64,000 bases of DNA from Sinobacterium norvegicum (GTDB lineage: Bacteria; Pseudomonadota; Gammaproteobacteria; Pseudomonadales; Sinobacteriaceae). The position numbers were made by a program, and so were the translations under genes. Under the pieces are notes generated by a model, which had not been told where the DNA came from, did no database searches, and saw nothing but the letters and a program-made list of their open reading frames with translations. This document shows positions 54,096-63,600 of the stretch, piece by piece (position 1 is the first letter of the stretch; every line of letters starts with the position of its first letter). Location of the stretch: positions 310,001 to 374,000 of the forward strand of contig NZ_CAKLPX010000003.1 in NCBI RefSeq assembly GCF_923077115.1, written 5' to 3'.

Positions 54096-54761
54096 GTGGG
54101 GCTCCCTGACAAAAAGCACAACTTTACTTACCTGACTATTGCGTTGGTTCTGACGCTGCTGGTGTCAGCAATGTTTCCCTATGTCGAGAATGATGTAACG
54201 CTGGGGGCGTATGGGCTGAAATTAATGTTGCTGGCGACCTTTGGGGTGACCTTGGTAAGCCTGCGTTTTGGGCAGTATTGGCGGCCGTTTATTGCCGTCT
54301 TAATTGTGGTCTATATTATTTTGGCCATATTACAGTTTGTTTTTCTTATTGAGGAAAACGACTACCTTTTCTTGATTCTATTGCTTGTTTTCTTTGTTGG
54401 TACAGCCTATGGCATTGCTAAAAAGGTGTTGTTTAGTGGCCATGTTGACCTTAATGAGGTGATAGGTTCTATTGCCATTTTTCTGTTGATAGGTTTGATT
54501 TGGGCTGTCTTGTATTTAATGATTATCGAACTCTCGCCAACGGCCTTCAATGGCTTAGAACAAAGCAATTGGGTGGGGAACTTTTCAGAGGCGGCATATT
54601 TTAGCTTTGTGACACTGACCACGCTTGGCTATGGTGATATTAGTCCAGACCACGCCTTTGCCAGAGTAGTGGTCTACTTGGAGTCAATAGTCGGTGTCTT
54701 TTATATGGCGGTAGTGGTGGCGAGTTTAATTAATGCGAATCAAAAAGAAATAAAGGATTAA
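54096..54761 (+). CDS. Potassium channel family protein
   Basis: 221 residues from GTG, 3 bp after the HlyD-type gene. About six transmembrane helices are visible. The last two flank a pore loop with the K+ selectivity filter TTLGYGD. No voltage-sensor arginine ladder and no RCK domain are present. It could set membrane potential, perhaps together with the KtrA/KtrB genes downstream. Its place at the end of an aromatic-acid efflux operon is unusual. Confidence 0.88.
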   Translation: MGLPDKKHNFTYLTIALVLTLLVSAMFPYVENDVTLGAYGLKLMLLATFGVTLVSLRFGQYWRPFIAVLIVVYIILAILQFVFLIEENDYLFLILLLVFFVGTAYGIAKKVLFSGHVDLNEVIGSIAIFLLIGLIWAVLYLMIIELSPTAFNGLEQSNWVGNFSEAAYFSFVTLTTLGYGDISPDHAFARVVVYLESIVGVFYMAVVVASLINANQKEIKD

Positions 54762-54768
54762 TAACATT

Positions 54769-55842
54769 ATGAATAATGAATTGCGTCCGACAGACCCCGA
54801 TAAGCAGTTTGTCAGTAATATGGTGGAATCTGCGTTAAAAGTAGGCGGCATCTTCCTATTGTTATCGTGGTCTTATAGCTTGGTCCAACCCTTTGTTGTG
54901 CCGATTGTTTGGGGGGCGATTATCGCTGTTGCAGCAATGCCTTTAGTTCGCTGGTTGGAAAAATATACCAAGAGGCGTGGATTGGCAGCAACGCTGTTTG
55001 TTTTGGTGGCCATCACAGCCATTGTAATGCCTGTGGGTTCATTATTACTGTCATTAACCGATCCGTTTAAGGCGGCCATGGACACCGTACAGTCGGGTAA
55101 TTTCACGATACCAGGGCCGTCGGAAAGAATTGCTGAAATTCCTCTTGTAGGGGAGCCAATCAGTCAATTCTGGACGCTGGCGTCGACTAATTTGGAGGCG
55201 GCAATGTTGAAGATTAAACCGCAAATTATTGCGGCGGCAACCACCTTTGTCAGCTTGGTAACCGGCGGCCTTGGCAGTGTTGCATTATCTATTTTCTCGC
55301 TGGCTGTAGCTGGCGGCTTTATGGCTCATGGAGAGTCGATGGATAGAGGTTGCAAAAGCGTCCTGACCCGTCTGCTCGGTGAGAGCGGTGAAGAAATGGT
55401 TGAGCTAGGAGCGGCGACTATCCGCAGTGTGTTGTTAGGCGTTGTCGGGGTCGCACTGATTCAGACTATTCTTATCGGCATTGGCTTGTTTGTGGCTTCC
55501 ATCCCGTTAGCCGGTTTGTGGTGCATTGTTATCCTGGTGTTTGGTATTGCTCAGCTGCCAGCTACCCTGGTCACGTTGCCGATTATCATTTATGCCTTTT
55601 CTGCAATGGAGAGCACTCCAGCGATGATCTTCTCTATTTGGACAGTGATAGCTGGGTTGAGTGATAACGCGTTAAAACCATTATTAATGGGTCGAGGGCT
55701 GGAAATACCTATGCTGGTTATACTCATTGGTGCCATTGGCGGCATGTTGGCGATAGGCTTGGTTGGTTTGTTTATCGGTGCTGTCGTTCTGGCGGTATGG
55801 TACAAGCTATTCCAGGCGTGGATGGCTCAGGATGTCGCTTAA
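54769..55842 (+). CDS. AI-2E family transporter
   Basis: 357 residues. Eight or so transmembrane helices in the AI-2E (UPF0118) pattern; WGAIIAVAAMPLVRWLEK and LKPLLMGRGLEIPMLVILIGAIGGM are typical. The family includes TqsA-type exporters and Na+/H+ antiporters, so autoinducer export cannot be assumed. It lies 7 bp after the potassium channel gene. No terminator separates them. Confidence 0.9.
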   Translation: MNNELRPTDPDKQFVSNMVESALKVGGIFLLLSWSYSLVQPFVVPIVWGAIIAVAAMPLVRWLEKYTKRRGLAATLFVLVAITAIVMPVGSLLLSLTDPFKAAMDTVQSGNFTIPGPSERIAEIPLVGEPISQFWTLASTNLEAAMLKIKPQIIAAATTFVSLVTGGLGSVALSIFSLAVAGGFMAHGESMDRGCKSVLTRLLGESGEEMVELGAATIRSVLLGVVGVALIQTILIGIGLFVASIPLAGLWCIVILVFGIAQLPATLVTLPIIIYAFSAMESTPAMIFSIWTVIAGLSDNALKPLLMGRGLEIPMLVILIGAIGGMLAIGLVGLFIGAVVLAVWYKLFQAWMAQDVA

Positions 55843-55907
55843 GGGTTAACATATCCCTGGCGGTTGCGTTGATGTAACCGCCTGGGTCGAGACTGAGGTT
55901 ATCGTGA

Positions 55908-56561
55908 ATGATGAAGCAATTTGCCGTGATAGGTATGGGGCGATTTGGTATTGCGCTGTGTGAGGAGTTGACAGCAAATGGAGCCGATGTATTGGCTATC
56001 GATGTCGATGAAGACCGGCTAAAACCTGTGATAAACCTGGCTTCAGACGTTGTGTTATCAGACTGCGCCGATGAAAATACGGTGAAGGAGCTGGAGCTGG
56101 AGCGCTACGATGTTGTTTTCGTCGCCATCGGTGATGATATCAACGCCAGTATTTTGACGACGTTAGTGCTAAAAGAAGCCGGCGTTAAAGTTGTTTGGGT
56201 AAAGGCAAAAAACCGCTTTCATCGACGTATATTAGAGAAAATTGGCGCCGACAAAATCATCAGCCCTGAAAGAGATATGGGGGTTAGAACGGCTCGTCAG
56301 ATGATGGATAGTCGAGTGAACGAGTTTTTAGAACTTGATGCCGGTATGGCGCTAGCGGAGTTCTACGTAGGTGACATTAACCACGGTAAAACCATTGCAG
56401 ACCTCAATTTAATGACGAATAAAGGCGTGCAGCTACTGGCTCATAAACGAGGAGAGTTAGTTGAGGCCTCTCCAACCGATGACACCGTGATGGCCACGGG
56501 TGACGAATTAATCATGATTGCGACTAAGGCTGTGCTCAATGAGCAGTTGAAGGCGCTGTAG
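55908..56561 (+). CDS. ktrA: TrkA/KtrA-type potassium uptake regulator
   Basis: 217 residues; ATG 55911 is an alternative start. An N-terminal RCK-N domain carries the nucleotide motif GMGRFGIALCEEL and DVDEDR. A TrkA-C domain covers about 140-217. It is one unit long, like KtrA, rather than the doubled TrkA of enterobacteria. It gates the channel subunit encoded by the next gene in response to ATP/ADP or cyclic dinucleotides. Its stop overlaps the ktrB GTG by one base. Confidence 0.92.
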   Translation: MMKQFAVIGMGRFGIALCEELTANGADVLAIDVDEDRLKPVINLASDVVLSDCADENTVKELELERYDVVFVAIGDDINASILTTLVLKEAGVKVVWVKAKNRFHRRILEKIGADKIISPERDMGVRTARQMMDSRVNEFLELDAGMALAEFYVGDINHGKTIADLNLMTNKGVQLLAHKRGELVEASPTDDTVMATGDELIMIATKAVLNEQLKAL

Positions 56562-57919
56562 TGATCAAGCGTATAGGCGGTAGAAGAACCTATGCATTGC
56601 AGCGTAAGAATAAGGCTCGTTTATCCGAGCCAATGATTATTATGCTGAGTTTTTTAGCTATTCTATTCCCGGCGGCTTTGGTGTTGATGCTGCCGGTGGG
56701 GTCTGTGACCGGATTATCGTTTGCTGACGCTTTGTTCACTGCTACTTCGGCGATTAGTGTGACGGGTCTCGGCGTTGTCGATACTGGCTCTCATTTCACG
56801 CTTTTTGGCCATATTATTTTATTGTTGCTGATTCAGATCGGCGGTCTCGGTCAGATGACGCTGTCTATTTTACTGCTTTATATGCTTAAGCTGAGGGTTA
56901 GCTTAAAACAACAGCGCTGCGTCAAGGACGAACTGGGACAGACAGAACCGATACATTTACGGCAATTGGTCAAAAAGATTGTTTTATTTGCTCTGGCCGC
57001 TGAGCTGATTGGCACCGCTTTATTTGCCATTCGCTGGGTGCCTGAATATGGTTGGTCACATGGGATTTTTGTCAGTTTTTTCCATGCAGTGTCAGCATTT
57101 AATAATGCAGGATTTTCCCTTTTCTCAACCAGTCTGACACAGTATGTCAGTGATGGACTGGTAGTTTTCACCACCTCCGCACTGTTTATTATTGGTGGCC
57201 TTGGCTTTGTTGTCATCATCGATATTGCGCGTGCACGTCGTTTTAGTAAGCTAAAATTACACTCTAAAATTATGCTTATCGGTACGGTTTTATTGCTCTT
57301 TTTTGGCACGGCCATGTTCTTTTTCTTAGAGCGTTCGAACCCCGATACAATGATGATGTTAAGTCATGGCGATCAGCTGATGGCTTCATTTTTTCAGTCT
57401 GCCAGCGCTCGTACAGCGGGTTTTAATACGATTGATATCGCGTCTCTGACCAATGGCTCGTTATTAATTATGATGATGTTAATGTTTATTGGCGCCGGAA
57501 CGACGTCAACAGGTGGCGGTATAAAAGTGACGACTTTTATCGTGGTTCTGCTTGCGACCAAGGCGTTTCTTTTACGTCGTCGGCGAGTGGTCATCTTTAA
57601 TAGAACAATACCGCAACAAGTTTTATGGCGGTCTATGGCGATATTGACGGTCAGTACGATGTTTTTATTCGCCGCCATCTTTTTACTGGAAGTCAGTGAG
57701 GACGCACCGTTTATTGTGGTGATGTTCGAGGTGGTTTCGGCATTTGCCACCACAGGTGTCAGTGCTGGCCTCAGTGCCGATCTGACAGATTTCGGCAAGT
57801 TTATCTTGGTTGTGGTAATGATTGTTGGGCGTTTAGGGCCTTTAACATTGGTCTTTTTGATGACCTCACCGCGGGAGACGAACTTGCGTTACCCCGAAGA
57901 AGAGGTGAATACCGGTTAA
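56561..57919 (+). CDS. ktrB: KtrB/TrkH-type potassium transporter subunit
   Basis: 452 residues from GTG. Four pore repeats are visible with glycine-containing filters: TATSAISVTGLGVVDTG, SAFNNAGFSLFS, SARTAGFNTIDIAS and SAFATTGVSAGLS. This length and pairing with a single-domain KtrA match the Ktr system. It is a Na+- or H+-coupled K+ importer. A 14-bp palindrome (TACTCATATGAGTA, 57925-57938) lies after the stop, with no U-tract. Confidence 0.94.
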   Translation: MIKRIGGRRTYALQRKNKARLSEPMIIMLSFLAILFPAALVLMLPVGSVTGLSFADALFTATSAISVTGLGVVDTGSHFTLFGHIILLLLIQIGGLGQMTLSILLLYMLKLRVSLKQQRCVKDELGQTEPIHLRQLVKKIVLFALAAELIGTALFAIRWVPEYGWSHGIFVSFFHAVSAFNNAGFSLFSTSLTQYVSDGLVVFTTSALFIIGGLGFVVIIDIARARRFSKLKLHSKIMLIGTVLLLFFGTAMFFFLERSNPDTMMMLSHGDQLMASFFQSASARTAGFNTIDIASLTNGSLLIMMMLMFIGAGTTSTGGGIKVTTFIVVLLATKAFLLRRRRVVIFNRTIPQQVLWRSMAILTVSTMFLFAAIFLLEVSEDAPFIVVMFEVVSAFATTGVSAGLSADLTDFGKFILVVVMIVGRLGPLTLVFLMTSPRETNLRYPEEEVNTG

Positions 57920-57960
57920 AAGCCTACTCATATGAGTAAGCTGTATTAACGGCAATGTTA

Positions 57961-59322
57961 TCAAAGCTTTTCGATGGTAAAGGGGACGCCGTCGGCGGGC
58001 TTTGGCAGTGGAACCCAGTTCATCTTTGGGGCATAGCCCTCCGGTACGGTAAATTTATACTGCAGTAAAAACTTGTGTAAAAACGTCTTTGCCAGCATCG
58101 AGGCGAAATGTAGCCCTATGCACTTGTGTGCACCGCCACCAAAGGGGTGATAACAAAAACTATGATTCTTGTGCTCAAGTCTGTCGCTATCGAAGCGGCT
58201 GGGGTCAAATGCCTCTGGATTACTCCAGTGAACCGCTTCCCTGTGGTTAAAGGAACCGGGTAAAAACAGCATTGTCTCCGCTGGTATTCTATGACCATCG
58301 AGCTCAATTTCATTAATGGTTCTGCGTGTCATCAGGGGTACTGAGGGGTGCAGACGGAGGCATTCGTTAATGCATTGATCCATGAGCTTCAATTTTTCTA
58401 GGTCATCGTATTCCAAGTCATCCTTGCCAATACTGGCTGCCTCGGCCCTCAACTTATCCTGCCACTCTGGGTTAAGGCCGAGGTACATCATCATATGGGA
58501 TAACACACTGGTCGTGGTGTCGTGAGCGGCAAACAACAAGAATGCAGCGTGCTCAATCAAATCCGAGTCTGTGTAATAACTGTCGTCATCGGTTTTCTCT
58601 TGGCACATGAAGCTCAGCATATCCTGGCCGTCACCCTCTCGTCGCTGGGGGATGATGTCGGCGAAGAATTGATGCAGGGCGTCTTTGCCCTTCATACCCT
58701 TATAAAATTTAGTGCCAGGTAGCTTTAAATGTACGATAGCACTCAGGCCCTCGTTGACATTGAGAAAGGCGTCGCTTAGTACATCGGCCTCTTCTTTGTA
58801 GTCTTCAACGCCGATAAAAATCTTGGCGCCTATCTCGAGTAATAATTCTTTAATCAACGGGAAAAAGACCAGTTGCTTACCTGTTGGCCAGTTTTTCAGC
58901 TGGTTGTCGAAGATGGGATTCATCATCGCGACATAGTTTTTCATCGCCGGCGTTTTGAAGGCGGTTTGCATCACTCGACGCTGAAATTTATGGTCATCAA
59001 AGTCTCGTAGCAATAAACCGCCACGATAAAACTTGCCGAGTTGCTGAACATAGCCCATTTCAGCTGAAAAGTTCTTGTCGCGGTCGAGGAAAATCTTTTG
59101 GAAATTATCGGCACCCAAGACCATCAAGCCTTTCTGAGGCCCTAATCGTAATCTTGATATGTTGCCGTACTCGGCCTTATGTTTGCGCGAGAGGCTTAAT
59201 AAGTCGTCGATCAGAGCCAGAGCGCTACCGACAATAGGGTAGCCCCATGTGCCGGGGATATGATCGAGTTGATGGTTGTCTGGGCGGTCGCGATAATCTT
59301 CTGCTGGTTGGGCTGCGGCCAT
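57961..59322 (-). CDS. Cytochrome P450 (CYP26/CYP51/CYP120-like type)
   Basis: 453 residues from ATG 59322, with GGAGAG upstream; a TTG five codons earlier is unlikely. The heme loop is HPFGGGAHKCIG with C401. The I-helix has FAAHDTTTS, the ExxR motif is ECLRLHPSV, and the N-terminal PGTWGYPIVGSA is typical of eukaryote-like P450s without a membrane anchor. It is unlike the P450 at 1279 in the I-helix and heme loop, so they are separate subfamilies. CYP120/CYP51-type members act on isoprenoid or sterol substrates, which is only a hint. It is monocistronic. Confidence 0.92.
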   Translation of the reverse strand: MAAAQPAEDYRDRPDNHQLDHIPGTWGYPIVGSALALIDDLLSLSRKHKAEYGNISRLRLGPQKGLMVLGADNFQKIFLDRDKNFSAEMGYVQQLGKFYRGGLLLRDFDDHKFQRRVMQTAFKTPAMKNYVAMMNPIFDNQLKNWPTGKQLVFFPLIKELLLEIGAKIFIGVEDYKEEADVLSDAFLNVNEGLSAIVHLKLPGTKFYKGMKGKDALHQFFADIIPQRREGDGQDMLSFMCQEKTDDDSYYTDSDLIEHAAFLLFAAHDTTTSVLSHMMMYLGLNPEWQDKLRAEAASIGKDDLEYDDLEKLKLMDQCINECLRLHPSVPLMTRRTINEIELDGHRIPAETMLFLPGSFNHREAVHWSNPEAFDPSRFDSDRLEHKNHSFCYHPFGGGAHKCIGLHFASMLAKTFLHKFLLQYKFTVPEGYAPKMNWVPLPKPADGVPFTIEKL

Positions 59323-59600
59323 GATAAAGCTCTCCAAGTGTTATTATTTTTGTAGTAAGGAGTATGCTTACGACAATTTCTGTTAGCTAAGCGGCAATAT
59401 AGCGGACTAATGAAATGACACCAAGCGGTAACATTGTAAAGAGTTTCGGCAGCAAAAAACGAGTTTTTAACCGTTTAATTGCCTAAATAACATACTATTA
59501 GGTTAAAAATTCGCAGGCTATTGGTGTGGCAGGCGGCAACGACGGGCGGGCGCGTCTTCAAGGTGACGCCGGGTTGAGTGTTGTGTATATCGACAACGGC
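59323..59600. other. Intergenic region upstream of the second P450
   Basis: The 278 bp hold the P450 promoter on the minus strand and the 3' end of the next gene's region. A + strand open frame from 59526 has no ribosome site and runs antisense to the 59601 gene. I see no operator that I can support. Confidence 0.5.
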
Positions 59601-60068
59601 TTAAAAACCGGCCTGGTGATTAGCCATCAGGGTGGCTTGCATACTATTCGTTGTACCCGTGGGATGTTGAGCGATGCTAATACTGGGGCTTTGGATAACT
59701 TTTGCGGCAATTGGACCTGCGTTATTTGAGCAGTAGGTTTTTTGCCCCCGCATACTCTCTTTTATAACGGTGACGCAATATTGAATAGTGCCGCCGACAT
59801 ATTGGTCTTTAAGGCGCAGTGTTTGAGTGAATCGGTTGGCCATCTTACGGCCGTTGAGCCGCCACTGTGAACCAATGATGCTGACAGCTTGATTGCTATC
59901 GGCACGGCCTACTATGGTATTACCGCTTCTGGTTTTTCCCTCAATATAGACTTTGATATTAAGGGGGTCCGCTGCTGCAGAGGTTGCGGTAAACGTGATG
60001 GTAGCAATGGCCAAAAAAAGAGTACAAAGCAGTGGGCACACAGTGTTGTTAATCGAAAGCATAGGCAA
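59601..60068 (-). CDS. Small secreted hypothetical protein
   Basis: 155 residues from ATG 60068, with AAAGG six bases upstream. A signal peptide spans about residues 1-33 (CTLFLAIATITFTATSAAAD). The mature part is beta-rich, with two cysteines (TIQYCVTV and QKTYCSNN) that probably form a disulfide. The tail is Thr/Gln/His-rich. I do not recognise its family. Confidence 0.7.
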   Translation of the reverse strand: MPMLSINNTVCPLLCTLFLAIATITFTATSAAADPLNIKVYIEGKTRSGNTIVGRADSNQAVSIIGSQWRLNGRKMANRFTQTLRLKDQYVGGTIQYCVTVIKESMRGQKTYCSNNAGPIAAKVIQSPSISIAQHPTGTTNSMQATLMANHQAGF

Positions 60069-60167
60069 CCTTTAATCGAACCAGACATATACTCAAAGGT
60101 TAGTCGGTTTACCGGCGACATCTATGCAAAATTGCTTTTAAAACAACAGTTATAAGAAACTATTACT

Positions 60168-61505
60168 CTATGTTGAGTTGACGATATATTTATTGGCAAA
60201 CTGGATGTATTTTGACGCCTGCGACTTCATCGATGGTATTTGTAAGAGGTTTTTTGCCATCAAGGTATAGGCTTGGGCAATCAAGGGGCTGTTTTTATAC
60301 TCTTGGTGAAAGCCATTGAGTTGAAAGACTGCGTCTTTAAAGGCGCCTTTATCGTAGAGTAATTGTGCGATTTCAATTCTAAGCTGGGGCTTATTTGGGC
60401 GGTATTCGGGAATGATTGCTTGAATTTGTGCCAGAGCACTGCCGACCTGATATTGTCTGCCGTGGTCGAGCAACAACTGGATATAGCTATCGCTAAACTG
60501 GCCGAGACGCTGTTTTTCTTCCAGGGCAATCAGTAGCCTGAAATACCCCTCTACCAACTCATAGTGTTGGGGGTTACTGCTGGTTGCCTTTTGAAAGCGG
60601 GTCAGGGCTTGTTGATATAACCCTTGTTTAACCAATACTTCTATTTCAGCAAGGGTGATGTTGGCAGGAAGACGTTTGGCGGTTTGTTTGAGCGGTTGTT
60701 CGGTGTAAAAGCCCAGCGCCTCTTGGTATTGAAAGACAACCAGTCCAAAGAGATGAAAAATAACAATAAGGTAATAGTTTGAAACCATGCTTTGCAGCAG
60801 CAGATTAATGACGGAGAAATCATTGCCAATCATATAATTGATTAGCTCCACGGAGCTGGACATGATCATGATGATTAATAACAGTAGGCCGTAGGGCAGG
60901 CCGATACTGGCAATGACTTGCAGCAGTTTTAGCGGGTTAATAGCCTCGCTGAGATCGTCATCGATTGCCAATACCATGGCGCAGGCTGGCAGTGCTAATA
61001 GTGCGAAAATGCCGACGGCCAGGGCCAGGCCAAAGCCGAGATAAATAGCGCTGTAATAGACCGCAAAAATAGCTACCAAAATGACGGCCAACAGTTTTAT
61101 AAATAGAATATTGCCGCCATAAGCCCGGTTAATGTCAGGGGCCTGTTGCTTACCATGTGCGGTGGCTTCCAGGCATTCGAAACTGTATTTGGTAATAATA
61201 ATCAGCGAGAAAATAGCCAATAAAGGCATAAAGTAGAGGCTGAGAGATAGCAGTGATGACAGTACAATTACAGCAATACTGTGTTGGTTCAGCGGGTAGC
61301 GAAAAGCGTTATTTAGCTGACGCCAAAAAGGTGGCATCTCTTCGCTGCCTAGCAATGAGTGCAGTGGTTGCTTGCAGATGAAGCAGCAGACGCTGTCGCT
61401 GCCAAGCTCGCTGCTTTCATGGCTACATTGTTGGCAGCTATCGATGTCACAGTGCGGGCAGGTAAACTGTGCTTTTGTCAGGGGGTGATATTTACAGTGG
61501 CTCAT
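60168..61505 (-). CDS. B-box zinc-finger/TPR membrane protein
   Basis: 445 residues. The N-terminus holds zinc-binding cysteines and histidines in MSHCKYHPLTKAQFTCPHC, SCQQCSHES and CCFICKQP, a B-box-like finger. About six transmembrane helices follow (80-260). The C-terminal 150 residues are TPR-like (VKQGLYQQALTRFQKATSSN, YDKGAFKDAVFQLNGF). This layout is known in bacterial 'B-box zinc finger' proteins of unknown function. It overlaps the upstream rhomboid gene by four bases, so they are coupled. Confidence 0.8.
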   Translation of the reverse strand: MSHCKYHPLTKAQFTCPHCDIDSCQQCSHESSELGSDSVCCFICKQPLHSLLGSEEMPPFWRQLNNAFRYPLNQHSIAVIVLSSLLSLSLYFMPLLAIFSLIIITKYSFECLEATAHGKQQAPDINRAYGGNILFIKLLAVILVAIFAVYYSAIYLGFGLALAVGIFALLALPACAMVLAIDDDLSEAINPLKLLQVIASIGLPYGLLLLIIMIMSSSVELINYMIGNDFSVINLLLQSMVSNYYLIVIFHLFGLVVFQYQEALGFYTEQPLKQTAKRLPANITLAEIEVLVKQGLYQQALTRFQKATSSNPQHYELVEGYFRLLIALEEKQRLGQFSDSYIQLLLDHGRQYQVGSALAQIQAIIPEYRPNKPQLRIEIAQLLYDKGAFKDAVFQLNGFHQEYKNSPLIAQAYTLMAKNLLQIPSMKSQASKYIQFANKYIVNST

Positions 61506-62941
61506 AGGCTTATATAGGAATCCGCAATGCTGTCGAAACGCTGTTGTTTATTGGGTTGCTGATTATTTTTATAATGGCGTGCAATATTGCGAGCCAGCTT
61601 ACTCATCATCAGGTCTTTGCAACCGTTGCGCATTAATTCGGCGAGAATTTTTTCGGCGCTGTCGACGTGATGAATATCGCAAATCCGAATAGCAAAGGTG
61701 ATTTTCTGATGGTCGTTAAGCGTGGGCTCTATGCGTGCCTGTTGTTCCAGCCATACCTGATATTGCTGCTTAGTTAAGCCGTTGTCGAAGGTTTTATAAC
61801 AGACTATTTCACTGGCAATAGCGGTTAACATGTCACTGTTGTTTTCAATCTTTAATAGATTGTATTGCATTAACAGTAAGTCGATGGGGCGGTTGTATAT
61901 CTCGAGCATTGGTGCCAGCAATCCACTGGCCTTTGAAAACTGAAAGTCTGCAATTTTTTGATAAACCGCATCGAGTTCAATCAGGTAGGGGTCGTTCTCA
62001 GTACTGTCATCGTGCGCTAGATAGTCATCATCTATTGCCTTGGGCTGATGCAGTAGCGTGTAGGCAATCAGTGCTCCCCCTGTGATAAAACCTCCGATAT
62101 GAGCAGTAAAGGCGACGTTACTATTGTCGTTACTGAGGATGCCGTAGAGTTCGTTGGCAACATAGAATGGAAGAATCAATAGGGCTGGGGCACGAAAGTA
62201 GCCGACGAATATAAATGCCCAGTAAAAAAACTCAATTTTCTTTAGTCGGTACATGGCAACATAAATAGCCATGACGCCGGAAATGGCCCCAGAGGCACCA
62301 ATCAGACTGGTATTGGAACTGGACGTTAAGCGTTCGACCAGAGCAAATAGTAAGCCGCCACCTATACCGCTGAGTAGGTAATAGGCAAGAAAACGGCCAT
62401 GGCCTAAGGCTGCTTCAACAGCAAAACCACAAATGAGTAGAATCACCATGTTGCCAAGCAGGTGCATAAAATCGGCGTGAAGAAACTGCGAGCTTAATAA
62501 TCTAACAATACTGATGTTCTGTGGTTTGAGACCAAATCGTTGGCTGCTCATGCTGTCGATACTGGCGACAATCAACGGTCGATTATATTGCCAGTCAGCA
62601 AGCTTCTCTGCGGCGAAGATAGTGTCCGCCTGGGGGGCAATGAACTGATAAAAACGACGATCATACACCATATCAACGATCAGCCGTTCATCGGCAACCT
62701 GTTGGTAGGGTTGCAATACCTTAAAATAGTCAGCGCGATGAAGTCGTAAATATTGTTCATAGGCATCTTTTTCTAAACTGTAGAAATCGTGTTCAATATA
62801 AAGGTCGATTGCCGTCGAGAATTTTTCACTATCGTTTTGTTGGTAGCCAAAGAATATGATGACATTTAGGATAAGAATGGTGATCAAAGCGACAGGCGGT
62901 CGTTGCCAGTCCAGCCTTTTTTCAGCGGGTAATATAAGCAT
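61502..62941 (-). CDS. Rhomboid family intramembrane serine protease
   Basis: 479 residues from ATG 62941, chosen for AGAGGA upstream; a TTG at 62965 is possible. One helix at 18-33 is followed by a 110-residue periplasmic/cytoplasmic loop. The rhomboid core (about 145-300) has HADFMHLLGN, the catalytic serine in GASG (S217) and the histidine in HIGGF (H281). A 190-residue helical C-terminal domain follows. The catalytic dyad is intact. It is coupled to the B-box/TPR gene, which suggests a joint membrane function. Confidence 0.9.
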   Translation of the reverse strand: MLILPAEKRLDWQRPPVALITILILNVIIFFGYQQNDSEKFSTAIDLYIEHDFYSLEKDAYEQYLRLHRADYFKVLQPYQQVADERLIVDMVYDRRFYQFIAPQADTIFAAEKLADWQYNRPLIVASIDSMSSQRFGLKPQNISIVRLLSSQFLHADFMHLLGNMVILLICGFAVEAALGHGRFLAYYLLSGIGGGLLFALVERLTSSSNTSLIGASGAISGVMAIYVAMYRLKKIEFFYWAFIFVGYFRAPALLILPFYVANELYGILSNDNSNVAFTAHIGGFITGGALIAYTLLHQPKAIDDDYLAHDDSTENDPYLIELDAVYQKIADFQFSKASGLLAPMLEIYNRPIDLLLMQYNLLKIENNSDMLTAIASEIVCYKTFDNGLTKQQYQVWLEQQARIEPTLNDHQKITFAIRICDIHHVDSAEKILAELMRNGCKDLMMSKLARNIARHYKNNQQPNKQQRFDSIADSYISL

Positions 62942-63059
62942 CTCGGGATCCTCTCTGGTATTCAATACGCAGGCTGTACTACCAGAGTATAATTATTATA
63001 TTTTTTGATTGTGCGTTGGCGCCAATGATAAATCAAGGCCTTTGTTGAGATGTTATAAG

Positions 63060-63599
63060 CTATTGTTTGCTTGGGCTTTTAGCCAATTTTCGCTGCAGTG
63101 TCCGGCGGTGCATACCCAGTACTCGGGCGGTGGCAGAGACATTGCCATCATTATCGGTTAGTACTCGTTGTATATGTTCCCACTCCATCCGTTTAACGGA
63201 CGGGGTGGTGTTGAGAGTTTCGGACTCAATATTGGGGCTGTCATCTGTACACTGCCCAAAGGCGGCGATAATGTCATTGCTGCGAGCAGGCTTACATAAA
63301 TAGTTATGCGCGCCGAGCTTGATTGCTTTAACAGCCGTGGCGATGGAGGAATAGCCGGTAAGTATCACTATTTGAGTATTTGGCGCCTTTGCTATGATGG
63401 CTTCAATCAGCTGCAAACCGGAGTCATCACCGAGTTTCATGTCGAGTAATAAGTGGTGATATTGCTTTTTATCCAGTTGCTGCAGACAGGACTGTGCACT
63501 GTGACAACAGTCGGCCTCAAAACCCTTGCGCTGAAGTGCACGTTGCATGGCAGTGGTAAATACCTGATCGTCGTCAACTAAAAGATAGTGCGTTGTCAT
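63060..63599 (-). CDS. RoxR/RegA/PrrA-type response regulator
   Basis: 179 residues from ATG 63599. The receiver domain has DDD at 9-11, phospho-acceptor D53 in LLLDMKLGD, and K103 in LCKPA. The C-terminal Fis-like helix-turn-helix has WEHIQRVLTDNDGNVSATAR and MHRRTLQRKLAK. This is the RegA/ActR/RoxR family that controls respiration in response to redox state. The kinase gene ends one base upstream, so they are coupled. Confidence 0.93.
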   Translation of the reverse strand: MTTHYLLVDDDQVFTTAMQRALQRKGFEADCCHSAQSCLQQLDKKQYHHLLLDMKLGDDSGLQLIEAIIAKAPNTQIVILTGYSSIATAVKAIKLGAHNYLCKPARSNDIIAAFGQCTDDSPNIESETLNTTPSVKRMEWEHIQRVLTDNDGNVSATARVLGMHRRTLQRKLAKSPSKQ

Positions 63600-63600
63600 C

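Noticed and set aside
54769-55842. AI-2E gene as autoinducer-2 exporter
   Set aside because: The family includes Na+/H+ antiporters and exporters of other solutes; context here is K+ transport, so the AI-2 role is not assumed.
59526-59729. Plus-strand frame as a small gene
   Set aside because: It is antisense to the 59601 gene, and the leading part lacks a ribosome site.
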